Shown here: positions 7,703 through 17,041 of the stretch, piece by piece
Layout: every line of letters starts with the position of its first letter
Position numbering within the stretch: position 1 is the first letter of the stretch
Source: Synergistaceae bacterium UBA5560
GTDB lineage: Bacteria; Synergistota; Synergistia; Synergistales; Aminiphilaceae
Reading direction: 5' to 3'
Assembly (NCBI GenBank): GCA_002425685.1
Contig: DIMS01000116.1
Location: 5,359-52,659, forward strand
DNA length: 47,301 bases
The notes under the pieces: model-generated
Database searches by the model: none
Seen by the model: only the letters and a program-made list of their open reading frames with translations
What the model was told of the DNA's origin: nothing
Program-made: the position numbers and the translations under genes

Positions 7703-8425
7703 TCAGTTCCCGAGGATCCGGGCCGCCACGGCGCGGTATTCCTCCCGGCGGTCCCTGTGCACTCCCGTCCACCAGGGGCGCCGCTGCTCCACGTTCTCCA
7801 CGACGCGGTTCGCCCGCGGCAGCACGCCCAAAACGCCGTACCGCTCCTGCACGGTCTCGGTGAGTTCCCGGTGGGTGGTAATGCGTCGGTCGTACAGGGT
7901 CACCACCACGTCAAAGCGGTTTTCAAGCTCCGGTTTCGTGGCGGCGACGAAGGAGGCCACCGCTTCGATGCCCGAGAGGGCAAAGGAGCTGGGATTCACG
8001 GGAACGAGAACCCGGTCTGCGGCGAGAAGGGCCGCCTGAGCCCAGCGTGAGAGGGAGGGAGGCGTGTCCACGAGGATCAGGTCGTGCTCCTTCCGCACAA
8101 GGGCGACGGCCTCGCTCAGGGCCTTGAGGCGGAACTCCCGCTCGTAGAGTTTGCCCGTGGAGACGATGAGAGAAAGGCGCCCGTCACCGTCCCACCAGGA
8201 GGGCACGACGGCGCGTTCCACGGTTCCGGCGGGGAACTGGAGCACATCCGCCACCGTGGCGGGCACCTTTTCCATGGCACCGAGCGCAGCGGACATGTTC
8301 CCCTGGGGATCCATGTCCACGCAGAGCACCCGCTTTCCCGAGCGAGCCGCTTCTTCGGCGAGAATGGCCGCCAGCACGGTTTTTCCCACCCCACCCTTGT
8401 TGTTTACGACGACCAGAACGCTCAC
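7703..8425 (-). CDS. ParA/MinD-family ATPase (orphan)
   Basis: This is a 240-residue Walker-type ATPase. It starts SVLVVVNNKGGVGKT, the deviant Walker A (KGGVGKT) of ParA/Soj proteins, followed by VDMDPQGNMSAALG (A' motif) and LILVDTPPSLSRWA (Walker B). There is no N-terminal DNA-binding extension and no ParB or parS-like gene beside it. It therefore may position cargo rather than partition a chromosome. The start is GTG 8425 with GGAGG 11 bases upstream; an open frame to 8710 runs antisense into the next gene. The family is certain. The role is unknown. Confidence 0.88.
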   Translation of the reverse strand: MSVLVVVNNKGGVGKTVLAAILAEEAARSGKRVLCVDMDPQGNMSAALGAMEKVPATVADVLQFPAGTVERAVVPSWWDGDGRLSLIVSTGKLYEREFRLKALSEAVALVRKEHDLILVDTPPSLSRWAQAALLAADRVLVPVNPSSFALSGIEAVASFVAATKPELENRFDVVVTLYDRRITTHRELTETVQERYGVLGVLPRANRVVENVEQRRPWWTGVHRDRREEYRAVAARILGN

Positions 8426-8555
8426 GTCGCTTCTCCCCTCCTTCTGCCTGCCATTCCGACGAGCACCGTTGCCGTCTCGGGGATTTCTGCCGGCATGCCG
8501 CTTCACATTCGCTCCATTGTACCGCACAAGAGCCGGGGACACGCTCGCCCGAGCG

Positions 8556-8915
8556 TCAGAAAAGCTTGCCGCCGATCTTCGCCTCCGCCGCGGGAGTGAT
8601 GAAGGTGGCCTCGCCGCTCTCCGCCTTGGGGTACTGCACTCCCAGGATGAGCACCTCCGACAGGGTCTCCCCCACTCTGCGGGGCTCGAAGTTGAGCACC
8701 CCAAGAACAAGTTTTCCCTTCAGCTCCTCCGGCGCATGCTGGGTAAAACGCCCCACGCTGGTGCGCACCCCGAACTTGCCGAAATCGACGGTGAGTTTGT
8801 AGGCCTTCTTCGGCGACGAGGGCTCCTCCTCCACGGTCACCACTCGTCCGAGGCGTATTTCCAGAAGGTCGAAGGTGGATTCCTTGTCCACCCGGGGTTT
8901 CGTCTGTTCCGGCAT
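8556..8915 (-). CDS. csaA: CsaA-like tRNA-binding domain protein
   Basis: This 119-residue protein is essentially a single OB-fold tRNA-binding domain (TRBD, as in CsaA and the methionyl-tRNA synthetase C-terminus). Seen in sequence are LEIRLGRVVTVEEEP near the start, FGVRTSVGRFTQHAPEELKG in the middle and VLNFEPRRVGETLSEVLILG toward the end. CsaA homologues are described as dimeric tRNA-binding or export-related chaperones. The ATG has AAGGAG at good spacing. It lies between the ParA gene and a small zinc-ribbon gene on the same strand, so the three may form one transcript. Confidence 0.83.
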   Translation of the reverse strand: MPEQTKPRVDKESTFDLLEIRLGRVVTVEEEPSSPKKAYKLTVDFGKFGVRTSVGRFTQHAPEELKGKLVLGVLNFEPRRVGETLSEVLILGVQYPKAESGEATFITPAAEAKIGGKLF

Positions 8916-8982
8916 GTGGCACGCTCCTTTCCGGTGATCCCGGCAGTTTCGACAGTTCCGGCGCCTTTTTCGCCCGGTTCGA

Positions 8983-9264
8983 TCAGTCGCTCTTCTTCCA
9001 GCGCTTCAGCTCGGGCATGACCTGCGTCATGAGGGAACGGGCCTGCACCTCGGGCATGATGCCATGCTCGTTCATGATGGCCACGCATTTGTCGATCATC
9101 TGCTCCATCGAGATGTCCGGTTCGGTGAAAACCCCACCCGCATAGCACCAACAACAGTAGTCGTTGATGCGGAACCCCGACGCGGCGGTACCGAAATCCT
9201 CGGGTTTCTCCAGCGGCATGCCGCAACTCTGGCAGAACGGCCCTTTGGACATTGCTTCGCTCAT
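8983..9264 (-). CDS. putative zinc-ribbon domain protein
   Basis: This is a 93-residue protein. CQSCGMPL at residues 11-18 and CCWC at 37-40 give two metal-binding cysteine pairs. The C-terminal half is helical and charged (MEQMIDKCVAIMNEHGIM, then MPELKRWKKSD). It matches the short putative zinc-ribbon proteins found in many anaerobes, whose function is not established. The ATG is preceded by AAGGAGG at ideal spacing. The longer frame to 9801 has no such site. Confidence 0.8.
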   Translation of the reverse strand: MSEAMSKGPFCQSCGMPLEKPEDFGTAASGFRINDYCCWCYAGGVFTEPDISMEQMIDKCVAIMNEHGIMPEVQARSLMTQVMPELKRWKKSD

Positions 9265-9748
9265 GACAGATCCCTCCTTCGGAATGACTGGATGTAACAG
9301 AATACGCAGGGCCGCCCTTCCCGTTCGACCGCTGCATTTCCTGCATTGTAGCAGAGGAAGGAGTCCCGTCCAGAGCCACGTTCTCCACCCGCAAAGGCAC
9401 GTCTTCGCTTTTCTCCGAAAAAAGGGGGGTGCGCAACGGTGTTTTTTCGCTACAATCAAACTATTCGAAGAAAAGCGTTCATTTTTTCGGTTCTGCGCCG
9501 GTTTGTTCGAAAGGGCTCGTCCGGGCTTTTCGTCCCCGGAGCCACCGACGCGGGCACCCGAGGTCGACGACGGTTTCTGCATCACGGAATGCACTCTCTC
9601 GGAACAAGAAGAGGCACCCGAACCTTCTCCGGGTTTCCATAAGGAAGCCTTTGCGGGAGACGGGCGGAGGAAGAACGAGGACATACGAAAGAGGACGGAA
9701 AAAGACCAGAACTGCGGAACGCGAGTTGGAAAGGAGCGCGAACGGAGA
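9265..9748. other. gene-free leader region before the threonine dehydratase gene
   Basis: No gene is supported. A TACAAT box at 9451-9456 downstream of a T-run could be a -10 element for the plus-strand dehydratase gene, but no matching -35 is convincing. I looked for T-box features (AGGGTGG core, leader terminator) and found none. The open frames crossing it are shadows. Confidence 0.5.
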
Positions 9749-10756
9749 ATGGAGAACGGAAACGGATCGAGAGGAATCGCCGCGAAAGTCGTTCCCGACA
9801 TGACGGAGGTGCTGCGGGCATGGCGCGGCCTTCAAGGAAAGGTGCACGCCACTCCCTTTGAGCACTCGCCCTTCTTGAGTGATCGCTCCGGGGCGGAGGT
9901 CTTCGTCAAATGGGAAAATCTCCAGCGCTGCCGCTCCTTCAAGATACGGGGAGCGCTGAACCGGATGATGAACCTCACGACTTCGGAGCGCGCCGCGGGA
10001 GTCGTCACCGCGTCGAGCGGCAATCATGCCCAGGGCGTGGCCACGGCAGCCCGGATGCTCGGAGTGCAGGCCCTGATCTACGTACCCGAGACCTGCCCGG
10101 AGGTGAAACAGGAGGCCATCCGCCGCATCGGCGGCGACTTCGTGACGCTCCGGCGTTTCGGCCGCCTTTACGACGACACCGAGGCGGAGGCGCTGCGGGT
10201 CTGTCGGGAGGAGGAGCGGATCTTCGTCTCCGCCTACGAGGACCGCTACGTGGTGGCCGGGCAGGGAACGGTGGGCGTCGAGATGTTCCTCGCCGAACCG
10301 GACCTGGAGGACATCGTCTGTCCTCTCAGCGGCGGCGGGCTTCTCGGCGGCATCACCGTCGCGGCGGGAGCGCTCACACCGAAAGCCCGCCTCTGGGGTG
10401 CCCATGCAGCGGCCAATCCCTCGTGGCCCGAGGCGTTCCGTGCGGGCAAAGTGGTTCCCGTGGAGGAGCTGGATTCTCTGGCGGACGCCCTCGGCGGCGC
10501 GGCGTCGAAGCATCTCTTTCCCTTTCTGCGGGAACGCCTCACCGGCCTCGATGCCGTTTCGGAGCGGGAGATCGGGGAGGCCATCGCCTTTGTCCACCGG
10601 ACGCACCACCAGGTGATCGAGGGCGGCGCCGCCACGTCGGTGGCGGCACTCCTCTCGGGGCGCCTTCCCCTCGAAGGACGCAAGGTGGGAGTGGTCATCT
10701 CCGGCGGCAACATCGACGAAGGACGTCTGCTCCGTCTCCTCTCCCCGGGCGCGTAA
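9749..10756 (+). CDS. threonine/serine dehydratase (catabolic type, PLP)
   Basis: This is a 335-residue fold-type II PLP enzyme. The PLP-binding Lys is in RCRSFKIRGALNRM (about residue 56). ASSGNHAQGVA is the substrate/phosphate loop and PLSGGGLLGG the glycine-rich PLP phosphate loop. It deaminates threonine to 2-oxobutyrate (and serine to pyruvate). It ends without an ACT regulatory domain, as in short catabolic TdcB-type enzymes rather than full-length IlvA, which suits amino-acid fermentation. ATG 9749 has AAGGAG 12 bases upstream; ATG 9800 lacks a site. An intrinsic terminator follows directly. Confidence 0.88.
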   Translation: MENGNGSRGIAAKVVPDMTEVLRAWRGLQGKVHATPFEHSPFLSDRSGAEVFVKWENLQRCRSFKIRGALNRMMNLTTSERAAGVVTASSGNHAQGVATAARMLGVQALIYVPETCPEVKQEAIRRIGGDFVTLRRFGRLYDDTEAEALRVCREEERIFVSAYEDRYVVAGQGTVGVEMFLAEPDLEDIVCPLSGGGLLGGITVAAGALTPKARLWGAHAAANPSWPEAFRAGKVVPVEELDSLADALGGAASKHLFPFLRERLTGLDAVSEREIGEAIAFVHRTHHQVIEGGAATSVAALLSGRLPLEGRKVGVVISGGNIDEGRLLRLLSPGA

Positions 10757-10777
10757 AATCCCTTGTCCGGAACACAC

Positions 10778-10826
10778 AAAAGCGGAAGGGGCCCCCATCG
10801 GAGTGCCTCTTCCGCTTTTTCTTTTT
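10778..10826 (+). terminator. intrinsic terminator after the threonine dehydratase gene
   Basis: The arms AAAAGCGGAAG (10778-10788) and its exact complement (10809-10819) enclose a GC-rich loop, followed by a T-rich tail (TTTTTCTTTTTT). The stem begins 22 bases after the stop codon. The A-rich flank lets it also act on the convergent glucanase transcript. Confidence 0.85.
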
Positions 10827-10949
10827 TCGGCTCCACATGCACCGGACGGCACCCGGCGGACAGCGTTCCTTGTTCCGGTCCGGCTCATTCCAAAACGCAC
10901 GGACTCCAGTTCTCCCGACCGTGTTCCGTCTTCGGAGAGCCCGTCGGCT

Positions 10950-13928
10950 TCACCTTCGGCGGAGCGAAAGGGCCACCACCCCCGCAAGGACGATGAGCAA
11001 CGGCGACACTCCGGGAGAAAGCGCTCCCACGGCACAGCCGCCTCCGCCCGAGCCCGGCGCCTTTTCCTCGTGGGCATATTCCAGGGGGGGCACCTCCAGG
11101 ACATTGCCGTCCGCGAAGGTGACCCGCAGAGGAAGATATCCCGGATTGTGCGCCGTGTAGGTGGTTCGGCCGTCCGCGTGGAGATAGGCCGCCGCGGAGG
11201 CATGATCGGCGCCAAGGCTCTTGTGCAGGGACGAGCCGTGCCTCAGGTTGGTGTCGATCCACCAGTACATCGCTCCGCGAGAGGCATCCTGGAGGATGAG
11301 CGTGCTGTAGTCCGGCGCGGGAACCTCCCACTGCATTTTCCACGAATCCAGCGGAGACACCCCGTTCGCGTCGGCGGTGATGAGCGCCTGCGCCTCCGGA
11401 GCGTATTTCGAGGTCAGCGCCTTGTACATGAAGAGCTTGTCCAGGTTGCTCGGCGGAGTGACCCCGGCGCCCAGTGCACCGTAGTCGTTCTGGTAGCCAT
11501 CCACCATCGTGTCCGCCACGGAGGAGCTCCCGAAACCAAGATAGAGCGATGACCCCGTGAAGGGAAGCCACTGAATGCCGTATTTCAAGAGCGTCTTGTT
11601 GCCGAAATCCGTCTGGAAGGTCATCTCGCTCTGATTGACCTGGGAGACGATGGACGCCTTGTAGGGCAGGGGAACGTGGTCCGTCTTCGCCGCATACTGA
11701 CGGAAGCTCAGATACGGGCGGAAGGCCGCGTCGTCGGTGACACCGAACCAGTACAGTTCCGCCGCCAGCACCTCCGAGGCGAACATGTAGGCGGCCCATG
11801 TCTCGAGATCGCCGTTTCCGCCGCTTTGAGGATAGTCGAGCTGCGCCCAGAGGAGGAGAGCCGCCCAGGCCTGAATGGCCTCGGAGGAGGATTCCTGCTG
11901 TCCCCCCTGGTTCCCCCGGGAGGAACCGCTCGCCCAGGAATGCCCGGCATAGGGGCTGAAGCTGCGGAGGAAGGGAAAATCCGGATCCGTTCCCGTTCCC
12001 GTGCGGCTGGTGCCTGCGATGTCCCCGATGAGCAACCGGATCATGGGCGCGTAGGTCTCCGCGAAGTTCGTGTTGTTGGGGTCGTCCGGATGGGTTTTTT
12101 CCCAGCGGGCCAGTTCCGTGGCGGTCTTGACGAAATAGCCGTAGTGGAAGTGATGGTCGTTCAGTTGGCTGTCCGCGGCGAACCCGTCGTCGGGACAGGG
12201 AATGAGCGTCCCCCAGCGGCTGTCGTAGTAGAACACGTGTTCCGCCGCCGTCTTGGGCGTCCCGTCCTCATGGTCCGCCCGAAGGCGGTCGGCCAGGAAT
12301 CCCGAGACGGTCCGATAGATCTCCTTCGCGGTCTGGTCCACCGAGGCGGGCTCCGAGGCGGCTTCCCGGATCATCTCCGCGACGGGGAGCAGCATGGCGA
12401 GGCGGTGCATCTCCTGGGCACCGAAATAGCTCCCCTGCTTGCTGAAATCTCCGTGCTGGGTCTCAAGGGCCTGCCGCAGGTATCCCGCCATACGGTCCGC
12501 CTTGGCCTGGCCGGGATCTCCGTCGAGAACGGCGGGAAGACAGGGGGGCACTTCCAGATGGTTCTCGAAGGATGCTCCGGAGGCCATGAGCATGGGTCCC
12601 TTGAGTGACGGCCAGTACCACCCCTGATTCCAGGAGGAGGCGGAGGTTGAACTCAGGGACGCATCCAGAATGGTCACCTGGGACTGCCCCAGATAGTGGT
12701 GGGGATACATAGCCCGGATCGGGACGTCCGCGGCGACCGATTCGCCGCCCACGGCAGCGGTGGTGTAGCTGAAGGCGACCTTCACGTCCGCGCCGTCGGC
12801 GTCGTGCCGGTAGGTCGGCGTTGCCTTCGTGTCCGTCACCTTGGCGAAGGCCCGCTCCGCGAAGAAGGCCAGCAGCTTGCGGACCTCCTCCTCATCGGGC
12901 TTGTCGAAGAACGTCTTTCCCCACGGATAGGGCAACACCGCCACGGCATAGTACCTTCCGTCCGAGCAGGTCGCCCTCGCGCCTCCCGTCTGGTGCTGCT
13001 GGTCGTTCGCGAGCGACCAGGTGGTTTCCTTAGGCCCGAAGAAGGCGTAGACCACATAGGTCTTGTAGGGAGCGGGATCTCCGTAGGCGACTTCGTTGAT
13101 CAGCGCGAAGGCGTCGGAGGAAATGGTCTGGTCCTTCACGTCACCCATGCCGAGAGTGACGCTGTTTCCCTCCAGGGGCACCACGGTTCCCGTGTTCCAG
13201 GTCCGGATGTTCACCTGCGGGCTTCCCGACTCGGTCTCCACCAGCAGAAAGGGAGAGCCGTTGCCTGCGGTGACGTGAAGCGTCTCCTTCGAAGGCGCTT
13301 CCATGGTGAAGGCGACGAACCAGTCGCTCCACCCCGTCACCTTCACCGCACTGAAGGCGGCATCACTCCACCCGGAGGCAGTGGAGCCGAGATAGAGATC
13401 CTGGTCGACAAAACCGTTGAAGTACGGCGAGATGCCCTCGTTGCCGGATCCTCCCACCACTTCCTGCATGAACCCGGCTCCGGCGGTGAGCGTGCCGTCC
13501 TTGACGCCCGCCCTGCGGCTGTCGGGGATGTTGAGGGAGACCATCAAGCCTCCCTTCTGGGGTTGCAGCACGAGAGGATCACTGAAAACCTGCCAGGTGA
13601 GCCCCGTCATCGAAGGATTGGGCGCCTCGTCGGGAAGCTCTCCCTTCGTCACGGTGTTCACCCAGGCAAGGGGCGTCCACCAGTCGTTCGTGGGCACCTT
13701 TCTCGCGTCACCGGCGGCGAGCGCCACATTGGGGGCGGGAACCGGGGGGTTCAGGGCGATCTGTCCACCCGGAACCGCAACCGGCGCCGGGATAGAGGTG
13801 GTGTAGCTGCCGCCGCTGTCGCTCCCGGGGTGAACGATATCCGCCACCGCGCCTCCCGTCCAGAACGCCGATACCCAAAGCAACACCAAGACGCCGCGGA
13901 AACATCGCCGCATTGTGGAGCTTCCCAT
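10950..13928 (-). CDS. secreted glycoside hydrolase family 81 (endo-1,3-beta-glucanase) with Synergist-CTERM
   Basis: This is a 992-residue exported enzyme. The signal peptide covers about residues 1-29 (hydrophobic VLVLLWVSAF, then AVA before the cut). The mature protein begins with the GH81 landmark PTNDWWTPLAW. The catalytic half carries LNDHHFHYGYF and QGGQQESSSEAIQAWAALLL, which holds the conserved Glu pair of GH81. The family cleaves beta-1,3-glucan of fungal or algal walls and callose. The tail is a Gly-rich GGGGC motif, a hydrophobic segment (VSPLLIVLAGVVAL) and RRR, matching the Synergist-CTERM sorting signal and implying processing and cell-surface attachment. ATG 13928 has AGGGGAG at good spacing. 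The gene stands alone between convergent and divergent neighbours. Confidence 0.9.
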   Translation of the reverse strand: MGSSTMRRCFRGVLVLLWVSAFWTGGAVADIVHPGSDSGGSYTTSIPAPVAVPGGQIALNPPVPAPNVALAAGDARKVPTNDWWTPLAWVNTVTKGELPDEAPNPSMTGLTWQVFSDPLVLQPQKGGLMVSLNIPDSRRAGVKDGTLTAGAGFMQEVVGGSGNEGISPYFNGFVDQDLYLGSTASGWSDAAFSAVKVTGWSDWFVAFTMEAPSKETLHVTAGNGSPFLLVETESGSPQVNIRTWNTGTVVPLEGNSVTLGMGDVKDQTISSDAFALINEVAYGDPAPYKTYVVYAFFGPKETTWSLANDQQHQTGGARATCSDGRYYAVAVLPYPWGKTFFDKPDEEEVRKLLAFFAERAFAKVTDTKATPTYRHDADGADVKVAFSYTTAAVGGESVAADVPIRAMYPHHYLGQSQVTILDASLSSTSASSWNQGWYWPSLKGPMLMASGASFENHLEVPPCLPAVLDGDPGQAKADRMAGYLRQALETQHGDFSKQGSYFGAQEMHRLAMLLPVAEMIREAASEPASVDQTAKEIYRTVSGFLADRLRADHEDGTPKTAAEHVFYYDSRWGTLIPCPDDGFAADSQLNDHHFHYGYFVKTATELARWEKTHPDDPNNTNFAETYAPMIRLLIGDIAGTSRTGTGTDPDFPFLRSFSPYAGHSWASGSSRGNQGGQQESSSEAIQAWAALLLWAQLDYPQSGGNGDLETWAAYMFASEVLAAELYWFGVTDDAAFRPYLSFRQYAAKTDHVPLPYKASIVSQVNQSEMTFQTDFGNKTLLKYGIQWLPFTGSSLYLGFGSSSVADTMVDGYQNDYGALGAGVTPPSNLDKLFMYKALTSKYAPEAQALITADANGVSPLDSWKMQWEVPAPDYSTLILQDASRGAMYWWIDTNLRHGSSLHKSLGADHASAAAYLHADGRTTYTAHNPGYLPLRVTFADGNVLEVPPLEYAHEEKAPGSGGGGCAVGALSPGVSPLLIVLAGVVALSLRRR

Positions 13929-14431
13929 GGGCTCACTCCCCTTCGGATGCGTTTCCCGTTCTTTGACACTGCAACACAAAGCGATGATAAACCTTACCAG
14001 CGTGTCAACGTCAAGCGCAGGAGAAACCCTCACAAAAACGTCCGAACTCCGTTTCGCGCGGCACGTCACCTCTGCGGCAACTTTCCCTGTGAGAAGCAAG
14101 ACCTTCCCGGTCCGGCGTTTCTTCCGGGGCCGTTTCCAGGAAGACGGCAAGCGTGTCACTTTTCCGCTCCTCCACGCCGCGCCCGTGAAGGGCACATGTG
14201 GAGAATCGCCCCCGTGCCGCCGAAATTGCTATACTCTCAAGGAGAGGGTCCGCCGGAGCAGGGAGACGTTTTCGCCATGGGCCATCCGGAGACTGGAGAA
14301 AGCCCGTTGCGGATCCGATTTTCAGGCATGAGACACGCATCGCGCCGTCAGGCCCGAAAGCACAGAACGGCTCGGGGAAATGCCGCCGCGCCCGCGGCGG
14401 AAAACGGTTCATTTCAAGGGAGGAATGCTCC
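13929..14431. other. divergent intergenic region between the glucanase and aminotransferase genes
   Basis: No gene is supported. On the minus strand TTGACG (14009-14014) and TTGACA (14003-14008) lie 19 and 13 bases from TATCAT (13984-13989); one may drive the glucanase, but neither spacing is ideal. On the plus strand TATACT (14230-14235) is a -10 candidate for the aminotransferase without a clear -35. Confidence 0.4.
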
Positions 14432-15550
14432 ATGCACATCGCCGAGTTCGGTGTGGAAGAGTGGATGAACACCTACGAGACCAGGGCGCGCCACAACGTG
14501 GCGGAAACCTGCGTGGAATCGCTCACGGTGAAGGAACTGCTGACGCTGGTGGGAAATCGGGAGGAGCACCTTGCCGCGCTGGAGCGGACCCATCTCACCT
14601 ACGGGGACATTCCGGGATCGGAGCGGCTTCGGGGAGCCATCTCCTCCCTCTATCGGGGCAGGACCGCCGAGGACGTGCTCGTCACCGGCGGCGGCATCGC
14701 CGCGAACTTCCTTGCCCTCTGGAGCCTCACGGAGCCGGGGGACCACGTGGTGGCTCTGCTCCCCACCTACCAGCAGCTCTACTCGCTTCCCGAGTCCTTC
14801 GGCGCACAGGTCACCCGCCTCTTCGCCCGGGCAGAGAACTCCTTTCTGCCCGACCTCGACGCCCTGCGGAAAGCCGTCTCGGACAAAACGAAACTGATCG
14901 TGCTGAACTACCCCAACAACCCCACGGGCGCGAAGCTCGACGAAGCCCTGATGAAGGAGATCGTTGCCATCGCGGACCGTTGCGGCGCATGGATTCTCTG
15001 CGATGAAATCTACCGGGGACTCGAACACGACGCCCCCTACGGCACCCCTTCCTTCGTCGATCTCTACGACCGGGCCGTCAGCACGGGAAGCGTCTCCAAG
15101 GTCTATTCTCTCGCGGGGCTCCGCACGGGGTGGCTCACGGGTCCCAGGGACTTTCTCCGAACCTGTTTCCAGCACAGGGATTACACCACCATTTCCTGCG
15201 GCCGTCTCGACGACTACCTCGCGACGCTGGCGCTGGAGCACCGTGCGGTCATCCTGGAGCGTAACCTTCCCCTGGTGCGCACCAACGCGGCACTCCTCGC
15301 CGACTGGGTCGCCGCGGAACCCCGCGTCTCCTGCCTGCCGCCGAAGGCGGGAACCACCGCCCTGCTCCGGCTGGACATCCCCGTGTCCTCCGAGGAATTC
15401 TGCCGTCGTCTCCTGGAGGAGGCGGGGGCGCTCCTCGTTCCCGGAGAGTGCTTCGAGATCCCGTACACCGCACGCATCGGCTTCGCCCCGAAGACGGAGA
15501 CACTCCGGGACGGCGTGGGCGCCCTCTCGGGCTTCCTGAAGCGGCTCTGA
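14432..15550 (+). CDS. PLP-dependent class I/II aminotransferase
   Basis: This is a 372-residue fold-type I enzyme. VLNYPNNPTGAKLD is the Asn/PLP-contact segment, ILCDEIYRGLE carries the Asp and Tyr that hold the cofactor, and STGSVSKVYSLAGLRTGW contains the Schiff-base Lys. ARIGFAP near the end holds the carboxylate-binding Arg. It probably transaminates an amino acid to its 2-oxoacid, supplying substrates for enzymes such as IorAB, but the donor cannot be read from sequence. ATG 14432 is set by AGGGAGG 8 bases upstream. It is transcribed alone and converges on icd. Confidence 0.85.
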   Translation: MHIAEFGVEEWMNTYETRARHNVAETCVESLTVKELLTLVGNREEHLAALERTHLTYGDIPGSERLRGAISSLYRGRTAEDVLVTGGGIAANFLALWSLTEPGDHVVALLPTYQQLYSLPESFGAQVTRLFARAENSFLPDLDALRKAVSDKTKLIVLNYPNNPTGAKLDEALMKEIVAIADRCGAWILCDEIYRGLEHDAPYGTPSFVDLYDRAVSTGSVSKVYSLAGLRTGWLTGPRDFLRTCFQHRDYTTISCGRLDDYLATLALEHRAVILERNLPLVRTNAALLADWVAAEPRVSCLPPKAGTTALLRLDIPVSSEEFCRRLLEEAGALLVPGECFEIPYTARIGFAPKTETLRDGVGALSGFLKRL

Positions 15551-15706
15551 GCGGCATCGGACGCTCAGACGATCCGGCCGGAGGGGCGCAGGCGCCACAC
15601 GGCGGACGGATACCGTGCGGAGCGCGACAGACAGTCCCGGCGTCTCTCGGCCGAAGCCGGAACGACAGCCGGGCTTCCTCCGCAAAAAGCGACGTGCCGA
15701 CAGACG

Positions 15707-15736
15707 ACAAGGGGATGCCCGAAGGCACCCCCTTGT
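15707..15736 (-). terminator. UUCG-capped hairpin after icd
   Basis: On the minus strand a 13-bp stem (ACAAGGGGGTGCC paired with GGCATCCCCTTGT, one G-U pair) is closed by TTCG. It lies 72 bases after the icd stop, between convergent genes. There is no U-run directly after it, so it may stabilise the 3' end of the long operon transcript rather than terminate alone. Confidence 0.6.
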
Positions 15737-15808
15737 CCGGCACAGGGAAGGATGGTTTCAACGTCGTCCTGCGTACCCTTCCTTATCGATACAGCGGCAT
15801 CCGATGCG

Positions 15809-17041
15809 TCAGCGACAGCTTCGACCCGCTTCCCCGCTTTTCTCGAGCCGGAGCCGGATTTCACGGAGGAACTCCTCGGATCCGACGATTTTCTTGGAGG
15901 GATGCGTGCTCAGAATTCCCAGATCCCTGGTCATCACGCCCTCCTCTATGGTCCGGAGCGAACTCTTCTCCAGCCGATTCGCGAACGTCGCAAGGTCGGC
16001 CAACCCATCCAGTTCACCCCGCTTGCGAAGGGCTCCCGTCCAGGCAAACAGCGTCGCCATGGGGTTGGTTGAGGTGGAATTGCCCTTCAGGTGCTCGTAG
16101 TAGTGGCGCGTCACGGTTCCGTGCGCCGCTTCGTATTCGTATTTCCCGTCGGGGGAGACGAGCACCGAGCTCATCATGGCAAGGCTTCCGAAAGCGGAGG
16201 CAACCATGTCGGACATGACATCGCCGTCGTAGTTCTTGCATGCCCAGATGAACCCTCCCTCGGAGCGGACGGCCCGCGCGACGGCATCATCGATGAGCGT
16301 GTAGAAATATTCGATCCGGCTCGCCTCGAACTTTTCCCTGTACTCACTCTCGAAAATCTCCGCGAAGATGTCCTTGAAACGGTGATCGTATTTCTTGGAG
16401 ATCGTGTCCTTCGTGGAAAACCAGAGATCCTGCCTCATGTCCAGGGCAAAACGGAAGCAGGCCCTGGCGAAGTTGGCGATGGATTCGTCCAGGTTGTGCA
16501 TGCCGAGAAGCACGCCCGAGCCCTCGAAATCATGGATGACGAGCCGTGTCTCTCCACCTTTCCCGTCGGTGAAGACCAGCTCGGCCCGCCCCTTGCCGGG
16601 GATATACATCTCCACGTCTCTGTAGATGTCGCCGTAGGCGTGCCGGGCGAGGGTGATCGGCTTCTTCCAGGTTCTCACGAAGGGATCGATGCAGTCGACC
16701 AGGATGGGAACGCGGAAGACTGTGCCGTCCAGGATCGCACGGATCGTGCCGTTGGGGCTCTTCCACATCTCCTTCAACTTGTATTCCTCGACGCGCTGCG
16801 CGTTGGGCGTGACGGTGGCACACTTCACCGCAACCCCGAGTCTCCGCGTGGCATGCGCGGCGGCAGCGGTCACCTCGTCGTTCGTCTCGTTCCGATGCTC
16901 CAGCCCGAGGTCGTAGTATTCGGTCCTGAGGTCCACGTATGGTTCGATCAGCGTCTGTTTGAGCATTTTCCAGATGATCCGGGTCATTTCGTCCCCGTCC
17001 ATCTCCACCAGCGGCGTCGTCATTCGGATCTTCGTCGTCAT
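15809..17041 (-). CDS. icd: NADP-dependent isocitrate dehydrogenase (eukaryote-like, type II)
   Basis: This 410-residue enzyme oxidatively decarboxylates isocitrate to 2-oxoglutarate, yielding NADPH. It starts TTPLVEMDGDEMTRIIW, as in mitochondrial/cytosolic-type IDH. It continues with KCATVTPNAQRVEEYKLK, KSPNGTIRAILDGTVFR (substrate-binding Ser/Asn/Arg) and WACKNYDGDVMSDMVA (Asp metal ligands). ANRLEKSSLRTIEEGVMTRDL is the conserved C-terminal segment. It is the last gene of the nine-gene operon. Its ATG overlaps the aconitase stop as ATGA, so aconitase and IDH are made in a fixed ratio. It completes conversion of an aconitate-level intermediate to 2-oxoglutarate. Confidence 0.95.
   Translation of the reverse strand: MTTKIRMTTPLVEMDGDEMTRIIWKMLKQTLIEPYVDLRTEYYDLGLEHRNETNDEVTAAAAHATRRLGVAVKCATVTPNAQRVEEYKLKEMWKSPNGTIRAILDGTVFRVPILVDCIDPFVRTWKKPITLARHAYGDIYRDVEMYIPGKGRAELVFTDGKGGETRLVIHDFEGSGVLLGMHNLDESIANFARACFRFALDMRQDLWFSTKDTISKKYDHRFKDIFAEIFESEYREKFEASRIEYFYTLIDDAVARAVRSEGGFIWACKNYDGDVMSDMVASAFGSLAMMSSVLVSPDGKYEYEAAHGTVTRHYYEHLKGNSTSTNPMATLFAWTGALRKRGELDGLADLATFANRLEKSSLRTIEEGVMTRDLGILSTHPSKKIVGSEEFLREIRLRLEKSGEAGRSCR

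Noticed and set aside
9265..9748. T-box or other amino-acid riboswitch before the threonine dehydratase
   Set aside because: No T-box core, specifier stem or leader terminator could be found.
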